A DNA stretch of 64,000 bases from Streptococcus suis (GCA_029593505.1 JAKTNI010000003.1:62001-126000), one strand, 5' to 3'; counted from the first letter of the stretch, positions 1 through 9,251 are shown. Program-made: numbers and translations. The notes: generated by a model from the letters alone, not told the origin.

Positions 1-860
1 ACAAGGCTCATTAACAACAAGACCAAAGCCAATGACCAAAGAACATTGTTTTGAACTGTTCCCATAACTGTATTACCAATTCCCATTGTCAACACTGAGG
101 TAAGAGTCGCAGCCGGAGTTGTCAATGAATTTGGAATAACCGCAGAGTTCCCCACTACCATTTGAATAGCTAGAGCCTCACCAAAAGCTCGAGCCATTCC
201 AAAAATAACAGCTGTAAAAATACCCGGTTTGGCTGCATTTAAGATAACACGCCAAATCGTCTGCCAACGTGTTGCTCCCATCGCCAAACTAGCTTCACGA
301 TAATGACGTGGTACTGCACGAAGACTATCTACTGTCATAAATGTAACTGTCGGCAAAATCATAACAAACAGTACCGTTACACCTGACAAAATACCAAATC
401 CTGTACCACCAAACAAACTACGAACAAATGGAACCACAATTTGTAAACCAATAAAACCATATACTACAGAGGGAATTCCTACTAATAGCTCAATAACAGG
501 TTGTAAGACTTTAGCTCCACGCTTCGGTGAAATTTCAGTCATAAAGACTGCTGCACCAATGGCAATAGGAGTAGCAATAATTGCTGATAATATCGTAACG
601 ATAAACGATCCTGAAATCATTGGCAAAGCACCAAAAATCTTAGAACTAGGTTCCCACTTATCTCCAAATAAAAAGTCTGTAATACTGATACCATCTACAA
701 AGAATGTAGATAAGCCACGTTGTGCCACAAAGATAAGAATCATTGCAACAATCAATACAATAAAGCTAAGGCATAAAAATGTCAGTACCTTACCAAAAGT
801 CTCTAAACGAGAATTTTTAGAAGGGCTGGATAATTCTTTTGCCAACTGTTCATTTTTCAT
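1..860 (-). CDS. pstC: Phosphate ABC transporter permease PstC (partial, C-terminus missing)
   Basis: Inner-membrane permease subunit of the high-affinity phosphate importer. Translation from the ATG at 860 begins MKNEQLAKELSSPSKNSR and then gives several hydrophobic segments. The family signatures are visible: MTEISPKRGAKVLQPVIELL near residue 105 and the cytoplasmic-loop EAA-type stretch (YREASLAMGATRWQTIWRV) near residue 200. About 286 codons are present, and the gene runs off the left edge, so only a short C-terminal part is missing. It starts two bases after the pstS stop, and its ribosome site AAGGAGTAG overlaps the end of pstS, so the two are co-transcribed. pstA and pstB are expected beyond the edge. 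Confidence 0.93.
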   Translation of the reverse strand, partial: MKNEQLAKELSSPSKNSRLETFGKVLTFLCLSFIVLIVAMILIFVAQRGLSTFFVDGISITDFLFGDKWEPSSKIFGALPMISGSFIVTILSAIIATPIAIGAAVFMTEISPKRGAKVLQPVIELLVGIPSVVYGFIGLQIVVPFVRSLFGGTGFGILSGVTVLFVMILPTVTFMTVDSLRAVPRHYREASLAMGATRWQTIWRVILNAAKPGIFTAVIFGMARAFGEALAIQMVVGNSAVIPNSLTTPAATLTSVLTMGIGNTVMGTVQNNVLWSLALVLLLMSL

Positions 861-862
861 GT

Positions 863-1732
863 CTACTCCTTCTCCGTTACCACTCCATCAGCAGTTTTTT
901 CAACTTTCATATCATGGATAGAAATATATCCCATGCTAGCAACAATACCTTTCTGAACTTCATCAGAATACATGTATTCTAAAAACTCCTCTGTCAAACC
1001 ATCTGGCTCACCCTTTGTATACATATGTTCATATGCCCAAATCGGCCAATCGTTAGTTGCAACATTTTCAACAGTTGGCTCAAAACCATTTAGACTAATC
1101 GTATGAATAGAATCATCCAAATATGCAAAAGCCAAGTAAGAAATAGCCCCTGGAGTTTGTGCAACGATAGACTTCACCATTCCGTTAGAATCCTGCTCTT
1201 GACTTTGCACTGCTTTTTCACCATTCATGATAATACCATCAAAAGTCGCACGAGAGCCTGAACTAGAAGCACGGTTAATGATAGAAATTGGTAAATCTTT
1301 TCCTCCTAATTCTTTCCAGTTTGTAATCTTCCCTGTAAATATATTTCGGAGGTCTTCTGTTGAGATATTTTTTACAGTCACTTGTTCATTCACAATGACA
1401 GCAAGCCCCGCAACAGCAACCTGATGGTCTACTAACTTACTCGCATCAATCCCATCTTTTTCTTCAGCAAATACATCTGAATTTCCGATTTGAACGGCTC
1501 CTGATTGGACCTGAGACAATCCTGTACCAGAACCACCACCTTGAACATTGACGGATTTACCGAGATTAACACTACCGAATTCATCTGCCGCTGCCTCAAC
1601 TAAAGGCTGGAGAGCAGTTGAACCTACTGCTGTAATAGACTCTCCCTTGTCAATCCAAGAAGAACAAGCTGACAAAGTCAAACTACCTAAAAGAAATAAA
1701 GCTGCAATACTAAGCTTCTGCTTTTTTTTCAT
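863..1732 (-). CDS. pstS: Phosphate-binding lipoprotein PstS
   Basis: Extracellular phosphate receptor of the Pst importer, 289 aa. A lipoprotein signal peptide with lipobox LSAC puts the lipidated cysteine at residue 23. The mature part has the PstS motifs [11 protein letters not shown] (near residue 34), [10 protein letters not shown] (near 66) and the anion-binding [11 protein letters not shown] stretch (near 155). It is the first gene of the pst operon. The leader of about 80 nt starts from a TTGCAA-17-TATAGT promoter. Its ribosome site is AAAGGA, ten bases before the ATG. No two-component phosphate regulator gene is next to it; the upstream neighbour is an rRNA methyltransferase in the same direction. 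Confidence 0.95.
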   Translation of the reverse strand: MKKKQKLSIAALFLLGSLTLSACSSWIDKGESITAVGSTALQPLVEAAADEFGSVNLGKSVNVQGGGSGTGLSQVQSGAVQIGNSDVFAEEKDGIDASKLVDHQVAVAGLAVIVNEQVTVKNISTEDLRNIFTGKITNWKELGGKDLPISIINRASSSGSRATFDGIIMNGEKAVQSQEQDSNGMVKSIVAQTPGAISYLAFAYLDDSIHTISLNGFEPTVENVATNDWPIWAYEHMYTKGEPDGLTEEFLEYMYSDEVQKGIVASMGYISIHDMKVEKTADGVVTEKE

Positions 1733-1818
1733 TTTATTTTTTCCTTTACATTTTTCAATGGCATCTCCTAAATTGTTGTAGATTTTACCTACTTTTTACA
1801 AGAATTTGCCACCTTTCC

Positions 1819-1847
1819 ACTATATCACATAACAAGGCAAGTTGCAA
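1819..1847 (-). promoter_or_regulatory. pstS promoter
   Basis: On the minus strand -35 TTGCAA (1842-1847) is followed by a 17-bp spacer and -10 TATAGT (1819-1824), with a TG dinucleotide one base upstream making it an extended -10. The start point should be near 1812, leaving a leader of about 80 nt before pstS. No terminator separates it from the upstream gene, so some readthrough is possible. Confidence 0.7.
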
Positions 1848-1858
1848 AAAAAATTTGC

Positions 1859-3163
1859 TCAAAATCTTAGTCCCTTAGGAAATCCATTTTTTAAGGTTCC
1901 AGATACAATTTTAGCAAATCCTAAGCCATTGCCATTAACCAGTACCTGATACCAACCATTTTGCAATTCTTTAGAAACTGCAATAGTCTGTCCCTTAACA
2001 TAATCTCTAAAACATTCTTCACCAATTTCTATATAGTATTTCACCTCTGAACTGTGTAAAGCCAATCCCAAAGCAAAACTTGGCTCAAACCGCCTTTTTT
2101 TAAATACACCTAGATGCAGGCCATTTCTAGCAATCTTTATCTTTGATAAATCAGGTAATTCTTCTGGAAGCAGATAGAGATTATCACCAAATACTTGCAA
2201 TAATCCTTGAAGTTCCACATTCAAATGCGTCTTTGAAAATTCTTGCCACAACTGAATTTGCTCCCTATTCAGATTGGACTTGGCTGGCTTCATTTTCTTA
2301 GCGTTACCTTCTCTTATATCTCTAAACTTAGCTACAAACTGTCCTTCTCCTAAAAAATGATGCGGATACATACGAGCTGTTTCAGGATAATTCACGCCTG
2401 CTACCATGCCATTTATCTTTGGAACAAAGACCAATTCCAAGTCATAATTTTCCAAAAGCCATGTAACAATTTCTTCATTTTCTTCTACAGACCATGTACA
2501 AGTTGAATAAACCAACTGCCCAGATGGAGCGAGCATCTCTAAAGCTGATACTAAAATTTCTCTTTGCAAAACTGCACACTGTTTTGGATAATCTAATGAC
2601 CAATACTGAATAGCATCTGGATCTTTACGAAACATACCTTCACCAGAACAAGGTGCATCTAACACAATCATATCAAAATAAGACGGAAACACTTTTGCCA
2701 AACGTTCTGGAGTTTCATTGGTTACCACAATATTTCGAGCACCAAAACGTTCAATATTTTCTGACAAGACTTTTGCACGCTTTGACGAAATTTCGTTGCT
2801 AACCAATAGACCTGTATTTTCTAAATAAGAAAGAAGATGCGTTGATTTTCCACCCGGGGCCGCAGCCAAATCTAAGACTTTCATACCTTTTTTTGGTGCT
2901 GCTACTTGACCGACAATCTGTGCTGCAGGTTCTTGAGAATAGACTAGTCCCGTTACATGTTCAGAAGATTTTCCTGAAACCTTACCATAATAAGACCATG
3001 ACATATCAGGAATCGGTTGAGAGAATTCTTTCTGTGATTCTTTCAATGGATTCGTACGAAATCCCGAAACAGGTGGCTCCTGAAAGCTCTCAAAAAAGGC
3101 TTGGGCCTCAGAACCAAGCAAATCCTTATATTTATCTATGAACTCCTGTGGTAACTGTATCAA
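1859..3163 (-). CDS. rsmF: RsmF-like 16S rRNA (cytosine-5) methyltransferase
   Basis: NOL1/NOP2/Sun family AdoMet-dependent m5C methyltransferase, 434 aa. The Rossmann motif VLDLAAAPGGKSTHL lies near residue 95. The two catalytic-cysteine motifs follow: DAPCSGEGMF near 170 and STCTWSVEENE near 220. The C-terminal ~140 residues form the RsmF/PUA-like RNA-binding part (NGLHLGVFKKRRFEPS, then a domain ending in GFPKGLRF). The start codon is TTG at 3163, overlapping the stop of the phosphatase upstream in a TTGA 4-base overlap; AAGAGG supplies the ribosome site. It is the last gene of a four-gene operon with the phosphatase, the UPF0223 protein and spxA. Family is certain; the exact modified cytosine cannot be told from sequence. 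Confidence 0.88.
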   Translation of the reverse strand: MIQLPQEFIDKYKDLLGSEAQAFFESFQEPPVSGFRTNPLKESQKEFSQPIPDMSWSYYGKVSGKSSEHVTGLVYSQEPAAQIVGQVAAPKKGMKVLDLAAAPGGKSTHLLSYLENTGLLVSNEISSKRAKVLSENIERFGARNIVVTNETPERLAKVFPSYFDMIVLDAPCSGEGMFRKDPDAIQYWSLDYPKQCAVLQREILVSALEMLAPSGQLVYSTCTWSVEENEEIVTWLLENYDLELVFVPKINGMVAGVNYPETARMYPHHFLGEGQFVAKFRDIREGNAKKMKPAKSNLNREQIQLWQEFSKTHLNVELQGLLQVFGDNLYLLPEELPDLSKIKIARNGLHLGVFKKRRFEPSFALGLALHSSEVKYYIEIGEECFRDYVKGQTIAVSKELQNGWYQVLVNGNGLGFAKIVSGTLKNGFPKGLRF

Positions 3164-3921
3164 AATAAATACCTCTTTACTTCTTCAAGTTGATGATTAG
3201 ATACCAATATCACACCTTCTCGCTTATCGTATGATAATTCCTTTTCGTCTAAACTAATCATAGACATTCCTAACGCCTGCCCGATGATACTAGCTGCCGC
3301 ATAATCCCAAGGATAGATATAAGAAGCGTAAGCAAATAATCGTCCCTCTAAGACATGCGAAAAACCAATTCCCGCGCTCCCCACCGAACGAGTTCCAAGA
3401 GTAGCCTGTGCTAAATCAGCTAAACCATGATGATTGTCTGCGTATAACTGAGCATTAACACCTAATAATGTCTGATGCAGCGGACGAGTAGCTGGAGCTT
3501 CTAATCTTTGGTGATTGCAATATACTGGAAAAACTCCCCCACCATGAAATAATTTATCTTGCATGACATCGTAAATGATACCGAACTGCCCTATTCCATT
3601 TTCAAAATAAGCAACTAAAATAGCAAAATCATTTCTTTGAGCAACGAAATTGCTCGTACCATCAATCGGATCAATCACCCAAACATTATCATTCTTTATA
3701 GAGGAAACATCTCCACCCTCTTCACCAAAAATCAAGTCTTGTGGATAGTACTTTTTGATACCTTGTTCCAATTTTTTTTGAACTTGCTTATCGAACTGCG
3801 TTACCAAATCTGTAAAATTTGTCTTTTCTTCTATTTCGAGTTCATCATCTAAGTGACTTCTGATAAACTCGCCAGCTTCTAAAACAATTGTACAGGCTAG
3901 TTGATATTTAGTTTCTAACAC
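3160..3921 (-). CDS. Inositol monophosphatase family protein (SuhB/CysQ-like)
   Basis: Mg-dependent, Li-sensitive type sugar or inositol phosphatase, 253 aa. Metal-binding motifs are all present: GEEGG near residue 66, [13 protein letters not shown] near 81, and the C-terminal [14 protein letters not shown] near 202. Substrate is not determined by sequence; homologues hydrolyse inositol phosphates, NADP or PAP. It overlaps the upstream UPF0223 gene by 14 bases and the downstream methyltransferase by 4, so translation is probably coupled along this operon. Confidence 0.88.
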   Translation of the reverse strand: MLETKYQLACTIVLEAGEFIRSHLDDELEIEEKTNFTDLVTQFDKQVQKKLEQGIKKYYPQDLIFGEEGGDVSSIKNDNVWVIDPIDGTSNFVAQRNDFAILVAYFENGIGQFGIIYDVMQDKLFHGGGVFPVYCNHQRLEAPATRPLHQTLLGVNAQLYADNHHGLADLAQATLGTRSVGSAGIGFSHVLEGRLFAYASYIYPWDYAAASIIGQALGMSMISLDEKELSYDKREGVILVSNHQLEEVKRYLF

Positions 3922-4186
3922 GGATAACTCCTTTCTGTTTCTTTTGAGCTTCTTTTATAACTTTATACGTTGAATAACCAGAAACTGTTTCAAAGTCTCG
4001 ATCTATTTGGCGTTCCTGACCTTTGCTTCTAACAATCGTTTTAAAACGTTGATAAGTTTCTAGTATCTTGGTTGCTTCAGTACCTGTTTCATACGCTGCT
4101 TCCACTTGATTTAAAAAAGAAAGCACGGAGGAAATCTCCTCTGCGCTCCACGAAAAATCAAGTGGATATGAATAATTCTTGTTCAT
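3908..4186 (-). CDS. UPF0223 family protein
   Basis: Small conserved Firmicutes protein of 92 aa, beginning [22 protein letters not shown]. It is mainly helical with charged residues, no membrane segment and no catalytic motif. The SWSAEEI start and the [20 protein letters not shown] segment are typical of UPF0223. Function is unknown. It sits between spxA (6 bases upstream) and the inositol monophosphatase (14-base overlap), a grouping that appears conserved in streptococci. Confidence 0.85.
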   Translation of the reverse strand: MNKNYSYPLDFSWSAEEISSVLSFLNQVEAAYETGTEATKILETYQRFKTIVRSKGQERQIDRDFETVSGYSTYKVIKEAQKKQKGVIRVRN

Positions 4187-4192
4187 ATCATC

Positions 4193-4594
4193 TTATCCTA
4201 TTTCTGCTCGTAAGGTGGCATTCTTCAATTCTTCTTTGCGATATTTTCTCGGAAGAAATGCACGAATTTCATCTTCATTAAATCCAATCTGCATACGCTT
4301 CTCATCCAAAATAATCGGTCGACGTAACAAACTTGGATAGGTTTCAATCAACTCAATCAACTGTTTTACAGATAGATCATCTACATCAATATTTAATTTT
4401 TGAAACACTTTTGAACGAGTTGAAATCAAATCATCCGTTCCATTTTCTGTTAAAGATAAAATCTTTTGTAATTCTCCAGCAGTTAAAGGGCTGGTCATAA
4501 TGTTGTGTTCAGTAAAAGGGACTTCATGGCTCATCAACCAAGCACGAGCTTTACGACAACTAGTACAACTTGGTGACAAAAACAAAGTAATCAT
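4193..4594 (-). CDS. spxA: Spx/ArsC-family transcriptional regulator SpxA
   Basis: Thiol-stress regulator that binds the RNA polymerase alpha C-terminal domain, 133 aa. The redox switch CTSC lies at residues 10-13, followed by [18 protein letters not shown] and the conserved [29 protein letters not shown] block near residues 90-115. Streptococci carry two Spx paralogues; the neighbours (UPF0223, inositol phosphatase) suggest this is the SpxA1 type. It has its own promoter (TTGAAA-17-TATAAT) and is the first gene of a four-gene operon. Confidence 0.9.
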   Translation of the reverse strand: MITLFLSPSCTSCRKARAWLMSHEVPFTEHNIMTSPLTAGELQKILSLTENGTDDLISTRSKVFQKLNIDVDDLSVKQLIELIETYPSLLRRPIILDEKRMQIGFNEDEIRAFLPRKYRKEELKNATLRAEIG

Positions 4595-4630
4595 GCCCTC
4601 ATATCCTTCCTACACACTATTTCTATATAT

Positions 4631-4659
4631 ATTATACTGGATTCTAAATTAGTTTTCAA
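4631..4659 (-). promoter_or_regulatory. spxA operon promoter
   Basis: Minus-strand -35 TTGAAA (4654-4659), 17-bp spacer, -10 TATAAT (4631-4636). Predicted start near 4624, about 30 nt before the spxA ATG. Confidence 0.75.
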
Positions 4660-4782
4660 TAGCAAATCGCAATACTTTTTTATTATTGATGTATCAACGA
4701 TGTAAAGAGTGATTCACCTCACCAAAAATAATCCCTGTGTGATATCACCTAGCAACTCCCTCAATAGACCAAATCACATTTT

Positions 4783-5697
4783 CTATTTCCAATTCAATGC
4801 GTATTGTTCATCTGATTTCATTTGTTTCATCAACGATTCCACGCTATCAAATTTGATCATATCACGAATTCTTTCTAGCCAAAAAATCTTAATCTTTTCT
4901 CCATAAATAAAGCGATTAAAACCAAAAATATGCGCTTCAATACGTAGCTCTGTACCATTAAAGGTTACATTTTTTCCTATACTCGTCATAGCACGATACC
5001 GTTTACCTTCGACTTCTACATCTGCTACATACACACCATCAGAAGGAATATAAACCCTATCAATAACTACTAGATTAGCTGTTGGATAACCAATTGTCCG
5101 TCCTCTAGCATCCCCGTGTACTACAATCCCCTCCGTCATACATGTATAGCCCAACAACTGATTAGTTAAAGCAATCTCTCCTGACTGAAGGGCTTTACGA
5201 ATGCGGGTTGAAGAAATTTTTTCCCCTTCAAAAGCGACCTCTTCAACAATCTCTACAGTTCCATCAAACAGTTCTCTTAAATCAATTACAGTTGCTCTAG
5301 AATGACCAAAATGATAGTCAAAACCAGCTACCACTACCTGAGCATGTAACCCCTTGATATAATTGTCTACAAACTCCTTGGCCGTATGTTGAGCAAAACC
5401 ACTTGTAAAATCAATTAGATACAAATGATCTACTCCATATGTTTCAAGCAACTGGTAACGCTGTTCTTGACTCGTCAAATGGAGCAATAGGTCTGGACTA
5501 AATCGAGTAAAAGCCAAACGAGGTGACTCCGGAAAAGTTAGAACAGTTACGCTAAGTCCTTTCTCATCTGCTATTTTCCTTGCACGTTCTAATAATGCTC
5601 GGTGTCCTAAATGAATACCGTCAAAATAGCCTAAAACTAAAACTGTCGGAGCAGATTGCTGCAATGTTGTATAATCTTTTATAGTATCTATTTTCAT
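4783..5697 (-). CDS. ribF: Bifunctional riboflavin kinase / FAD synthetase RibF
   Basis: Cytoplasmic enzyme converting riboflavin to FMN and then FAD, 304 aa. The N-terminal nucleotidyltransferase domain shows VLVLGYFDGIHLGHRALL (near residue 19) with the HxGH motif and the later ISSTRIRKAL (near 160). The C-terminal riboflavin kinase domain shows GRTIGYPTANL (near 199) and DGVYVADV (near 220). It lies 32 bases downstream of truB in the same direction, the usual truB-ribF pair. No FMN riboswitch is seen upstream. Confidence 0.96.
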   Translation of the reverse strand: MKIDTIKDYTTLQQSAPTVLVLGYFDGIHLGHRALLERARKIADEKGLSVTVLTFPESPRLAFTRFSPDLLLHLTSQEQRYQLLETYGVDHLYLIDFTSGFAQHTAKEFVDNYIKGLHAQVVVAGFDYHFGHSRATVIDLRELFDGTVEIVEEVAFEGEKISSTRIRKALQSGEIALTNQLLGYTCMTEGIVVHGDARGRTIGYPTANLVVIDRVYIPSDGVYVADVEVEGKRYRAMTSIGKNVTFNGTELRIEAHIFGFNRFIYGEKIKIFWLERIRDMIKFDSVESLMKQMKSDEQYALNWK

Positions 5698-5729
5698 TTT
5701 TTTAGTTTATCATAGTTCAATCAAATCAT

Positions 5730-6608
5730 CTAGCATAGTACCTTACTTGGCTTATAAAAACTATCTCGTTTGTCAAAAATCGCAATAAGCTTACCTTGAT
5801 GAAAACCCGCAACTCTCGCAAAGGTTGTGTCCAGTGTTACAAAACGTCCAAAACAAGCTTCTCTCACTTGTTCTTCAGACAATTCTACAACAGGAAGATC
5901 TCCGATTCCTTGCTCTATAGGATACAAAAAAGTAAAGTCTTTCTGTATGACTTTATCAGCAATTTCCTGTAAAGTTAGAGATTCATCTAACGTCATTCCT
6001 GCAGATCCGGTACGCACTAATATTGACATATGGCTAGCATATCCTAATTTCTTTCCTAGATCAACAGAAAGTGTACGAATATATGTTCCTTTACCACACT
6101 TAACACGGAAAGTGAACTTAGCACAATTCTCTACTAGCTGAATCGGACCCGTTCGTTCAAAAGAATAAATCTCTACACAACGCTGTGGTCTCTCTACTTC
6201 TTGACCTGCTCGTGCATACTCATATAATTTTCTTCCATTCACTTTAACTGCCGAATACATAGGAGGTACTTGAAGAATACGACCAATAAAACTATTCATC
6301 GCTTCATCAATATCCTTTTCTGATACATTGAAAACAGGCGTAACGTCAACTATATCTCCTGAAGCATCTTCTGTTGTCGTAGAATAGCCAAGAGTGATCT
6401 CACCCTCATACACCTTACCTTCCTCTTGCATAAATTCAATCATGCGAGTAGCTTTGCCAACTGCTATCGGTAAAACTCCTGTCACATCGGGATCAAGTGT
6501 GCCACCGTGACCTATTTTCTTTTCTTGTAAAATCTTGCGAAGCTTGAAAACTGCATAATGCGAAGTCATTCCCGCTTCTTTTTTTAAATTGATAATTCCT
6601 GAAATCAT
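5730..6608 (-). CDS. truB: tRNA pseudouridine(55) synthase TruB
   Basis: Makes the TpsiC-loop pseudouridine 55 in tRNA, 292 aa. The catalytic motif [22 protein letters not shown] lies near residues 34-55 with its aspartate nucleophile in [25 protein letters not shown] near 170 is the second family block, and a C-terminal PUA-like remnant follows. First gene of the truB-ribF pair. The strong terminator of the preceding hydrolase gene lies 16 bases upstream, so truB needs its own start signal in a very short gap or relies on readthrough. Confidence 0.95.
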   Translation of the reverse strand: MISGIINLKKEAGMTSHYAVFKLRKILQEKKIGHGGTLDPDVTGVLPIAVGKATRMIEFMQEEGKVYEGEITLGYSTTTEDASGDIVDVTPVFNVSEKDIDEAMNSFIGRILQVPPMYSAVKVNGRKLYEYARAGQEVERPQRCVEIYSFERTGPIQLVENCAKFTFRVKCGKGTYIRTLSVDLGKKLGYASHMSILVRTGSAGMTLDESLTLQEIADKVIQKDFTFLYPIEQGIGDLPVVELSEEQVREACFGRFVTLDTTFARVAGFHQGKLIAIFDKRDSFYKPSKVLC

Positions 6609-6624
6609 GTTTTCATTATAACAT

Positions 6625-6650
6625 AAAAAACGCTATTCAAAGCGTTTTTT
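6625..6650 (-). terminator. Bidirectional terminator overlapping the end of the hydrolase gene
   Basis: A perfect 10-bp inverted repeat AAAAAACGCT / AGCGTTTTTT with a short loop gives a U-tract on the minus strand. The stem contains the last codons (KKRFE) and TAG stop of the alpha/beta hydrolase gene, so coding and termination functions share the same bases. Confidence 0.75.
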
Positions 6651-7292
6651 AGCGTACACGTACTCGTGACTGTAACTACTATCGTTTTGATTTTGTATAA
6701 ACAACATAATTATATTAGCTAACTCTTCTGATTTTTGAGCATTCAGTTGATGTCCTCCTCCTTTTACTATCACAAACCCTGAATTAGAAATCAACTTATG
6801 CAACTCCCGCGCAGGTTTGAGAGATGGAAGGTCCTTTGAACCACATATAATCAAACTCGGTAGATGAATTTTTTCAACTTCGTTTTGTAAATCAAGATTC
6901 AGCATACTTTTTTGAAGAGCAATAAGATATGACTTATCCAATGAATGATGTTTATAAAAAATCTGTGGCAATAAAGCCATAATAGTAATCTGCAAACGAA
7001 ATAGTATGTGTCCTTTCAATCGATACTGTGCACCAGAAATGATTATACCTTTACATTTTTCCAAGTAATTCACGAGAGAAAGAGCTAAAATACCTCCTAA
7101 AGATAAACCAAATAAGATAAATGGTGATTCTTCCTGTTTTAGTCGTTCCAACAACTTACCTTGTAATTTTTTAAAATCTGATTCTTTTGGCAATTCCAAA
7201 ACTTCAACTTCTATATGTGGCAATAAATAATACTTTAAGTCATCATAACTGGAAATTGTTTGCCCCAATCCATGTAAACAGATAAGTTTCAT
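6633..7292 (-). CDS. Alpha/beta hydrolase
   Basis: Small alpha/beta-hydrolase fold protein, 219 aa. LHGLGQTISSYDDL (residues 5-18) is the HG oxyanion loop. FGLSLGG near residue 62 is the nucleophile elbow with Ser in G-x-S-x-G form. CGSKDLPSL near 150 carries the acid, and GGGHQLN near 177 the catalytic histidine. No signal peptide. Substrate unknown; similar proteins are esterases or BioH/MenH-like hydrolases. It starts two bases after the DUF2130 gene stop, so the two form an operon, and the terminator overlaps its 3' end. Confidence 0.8.
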   Translation of the reverse strand: MKLICLHGLGQTISSYDDLKYYLLPHIEVEVLELPKESDFKKLQGKLLERLKQEESPFILFGLSLGGILALSLVNYLEKCKGIIISGAQYRLKGHILFRLQITIMALLPQIFYKHHSLDKSYLIALQKSMLNLDLQNEVEKIHLPSLIICGSKDLPSLKPARELHKLISNSGFVIVKGGGHQLNAQKSEELANIIMLFIQNQNDSSYSHEYVYAKKRFE

Positions 7293-7294
7293 GT

Positions 7295-8635
7295 CTACCT
7301 TCCTTTCAAGGCTTCAAATTCAGCTTTCATAGTTGGATTATTGCGCGTTAGTTTCTTAACAGAGACATCTTCCAATTTATTATTGGCTAAACGAAGTTGG
7401 TTTTCACTGGTTGTCAAAGCAGCCTTGACCGCTTCCATACGCTTAATCGCTTTATCAATTTCATCAATAGCTTTTTGGAAATTAGTACTAGCTGACTGGT
7501 AATTTTTTGCAAAAGCAGTCTTGAAAGCTGTTAAATCTTCTTCAAAATGTGTTATGTCAATATGTTGTTCTCTAATGAAGGCTAATTCTTGCTTATATTT
7601 TAAACTATTTAGTGCTGCATTTCTCAACAAACCAATCAATTGAATAAAGAACTGAGGACGAACTACATACATCTTCTCATATTTATGACTAACATCTACG
7701 ATACCTGTATTGTAATAATCATTATCTGCTTCAAGCATCGTTACCAATACAGCATATTCACACTGTTTCTCACAACGGTCCTTATCTAATTCCTTAAAAA
7801 AATCTTCATTTTTCTGTTTTTTAAGAGTGCCATCAGCCTCATTTTTCATTTCAAACATAATGGAAATCAACTCGACACCATTTTCGTCAGTCTCTCTGTA
7901 AATGTAATCTCCCTTAGAACCACGCGCAGACACTACATTATCCTTTTCGAAATAAGCATTCGGAAAAGCAAGCTGACGCACCTTATTAAACTCTGCTTCA
8001 GCATAAAGCTCTAAACTCTCACCAATTGCCTTTGTAGACTGTTGAGCCTTAAAGTTCTTATAAAACTCTACTTGCTCATCTGCGGCTTTCAACCTAACCT
8101 CATACTCTTGACGAGTCGTCGCAAGCGCTAGCTCTTGATTTTGCTTTTGGAGTGCCAACGCATTCTGAGCAGCATCCCTCTCTTTTTCCACTTGCGCTAC
8201 CGCTTGTTGCAGTTCTAAACTCTTCTCAAGCCCAACTTTTTCCAGTTGTGATTTCAAATCTTGAATTTCTTGATCCTTTTGTGACAATACAGAGTGCATT
8301 TCCAACTCTGTTTGGCTTTTCAAGTGTTCCAATTGCGACTGCAATCCCAGTAACTCTTGCTCTTTTTTGGAAATAGCAGAGCTTACTTCATACTCTGTCT
8401 GTTTAGCAGCTTGGTCTAACTGAGCAGATAATTCCAAAATATACCGTTCTTTTTCCGCCAACTTAACTTGTAAATCATTTTCAGCCTTTTGAGCCATCAA
8501 TTCTGTCTCACGCGCTAAACGGTCGTGAAGCTCCTTATCAAACTCAGCACCGCGAACTTGAGCTAACAACTGACTATACTCTGTTTCGTTTACCTGAAAA
8601 GCTGTACCACAATGTGGACACGTAATATTATGCAT
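7295..8635 (-). CDS. DUF2130 domain-containing coiled-coil protein
   Basis: 446-aa protein. A single CPHCG zinc-ribbon-like knuckle lies at residues 6-10. A long heptad-rich coiled coil spans roughly residues 25-195 (repeated QxxELxxLKSQLE-type segments). The DUF2130 globular region follows, from about 200 to 390 (ESLELYAEAEFNKVR, ARGSKGDYIYRETDENG, IMFEMKNEADGT, KNEDFFKELDKDR, YAVLVTMLEADND). The D-x-n-E-x-K pattern is reminiscent of the restriction-endonuclease fold; that is my inference. Function is not established. It is operonic with the alpha/beta hydrolase. Confidence 0.85.
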   Translation of the reverse strand: MHNITCPHCGTAFQVNETEYSQLLAQVRGAEFDKELHDRLARETELMAQKAENDLQVKLAEKERYILELSAQLDQAAKQTEYEVSSAISKKEQELLGLQSQLEHLKSQTELEMHSVLSQKDQEIQDLKSQLEKVGLEKSLELQQAVAQVEKERDAAQNALALQKQNQELALATTRQEYEVRLKAADEQVEFYKNFKAQQSTKAIGESLELYAEAEFNKVRQLAFPNAYFEKDNVVSARGSKGDYIYRETDENGVELISIMFEMKNEADGTLKKQKNEDFFKELDKDRCEKQCEYAVLVTMLEADNDYYNTGIVDVSHKYEKMYVVRPQFFIQLIGLLRNAALNSLKYKQELAFIREQHIDITHFEEDLTAFKTAFAKNYQSASTNFQKAIDEIDKAIKRMEAVKAALTTSENQLRLANNKLEDVSVKKLTRNNPTMKAEFEALKGR

Positions 8636-8757
8636 TATTTTCCTCCATACATTCTCTCACAATACGTATAATTTTATTTCTAATAATCAGAGTTGACGAC
8701 CTTCTATCAAACTAATGAAGTCAAGTGTTTCACTATTATTTTTCCTCTTCATTATAT

Positions 8758-8785
8758 CAAAAAAACACCAGCTATGTGCTGGTGT
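8758..8785 (-). terminator. Terminator of the GNAT gene
   Basis: ACACCAGC / GCTGGTGT stem (8765-8785) with a 5-nt loop, followed on the minus strand by seven Ts. Confidence 0.85.
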
Positions 8786-8790
8786 ACTCG

Positions 8791-9246
8791 CTAGAGTTTT
8801 TTTATCATCATCAAGCAAGGGTTCCATTCATCCCAGAGAGTTGGAAAAACCTCTACCTTAACAAATCCGCAAGCTTGATAAAAAGCAATGGTTTGATCGT
8901 ATTCTTTATAATGTCCTTGATCGACCGTTTTAACTTGTAAATAACCATACTTCTTCTTTGCTTCGTCTTCCAATGCTGTCATCAACTGAAGACCAATTCC
9001 TGTACGATGATAAGCTTTTTTTATCCCCATACAATGAACATCACCACATTCATCAGAAGACTGTGTCAAAGTAATAAAACCAACAGCCTCTTGTTCATGG
9101 TAGCTAGCCCATAACGGCAATTTGCTCCCATCTTCTATATATTCTTTTGTACTGTCTGGCAGTCCAAACCATTCTGGTAAATCAGCTAGTACCTGCTCTA
9201 TGATACGAGCTTTTTCAAACTCATTTTCCACTTTAATGATATGCAT
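8791..9246 (-). CDS. GNAT family N-acetyltransferase
   Basis: 151-aa acetyl-CoA dependent acyltransferase. The acetyl-CoA pyrophosphate-binding motif A is MGIKKAYHRTGIGLQLM near residues 73-89 (R-x-G-x-G form), followed by EDEAKKKYGYLQVKT and the C-terminal FYQACGFVKVEVF strand near 126-138. Substrate is unknown; antibiotics, small amines or protein N-termini are all possible for the superfamily. Its ribosome site AAAAGGAG is buried in a 5-bp hairpin that directly follows the stop of an upstream 21-codon ORF, suggesting translational coupling. Confidence 0.85.
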   Translation of the reverse strand: MHIIKVENEFEKARIIEQVLADLPEWFGLPDSTKEYIEDGSKLPLWASYHEQEAVGFITLTQSSDECGDVHCMGIKKAYHRTGIGLQLMTALEDEAKKKYGYLQVKTVDQGHYKEYDQTIAFYQACGFVKVEVFPTLWDEWNPCLMMIKKL

Positions 9247-9251
9247 ATTTT

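Noticed and set aside
1733..1812. Tiny in-frame leader ORF (TTG AAA AAT GTA ...) whose TGA overlaps the pstS ATG
   Set aside because: Nine codons from a TTG start; the GGAG before it is plausible, but the pstS ribosome site itself explains the bases.
4783..6608. FMN riboswitch upstream of ribF/truB
   Set aside because: The gap ahead of truB is about 24 bases and contains only a terminator arm; no RFN element is visible.
7295..8635. DUF2130 gene plus alpha/beta hydrolase as a new anti-phage system
   Set aside because: The pair sits in a stable housekeeping region with no mobile element or other defence genes; there is no evidence beyond a speculative nuclease-like pattern.
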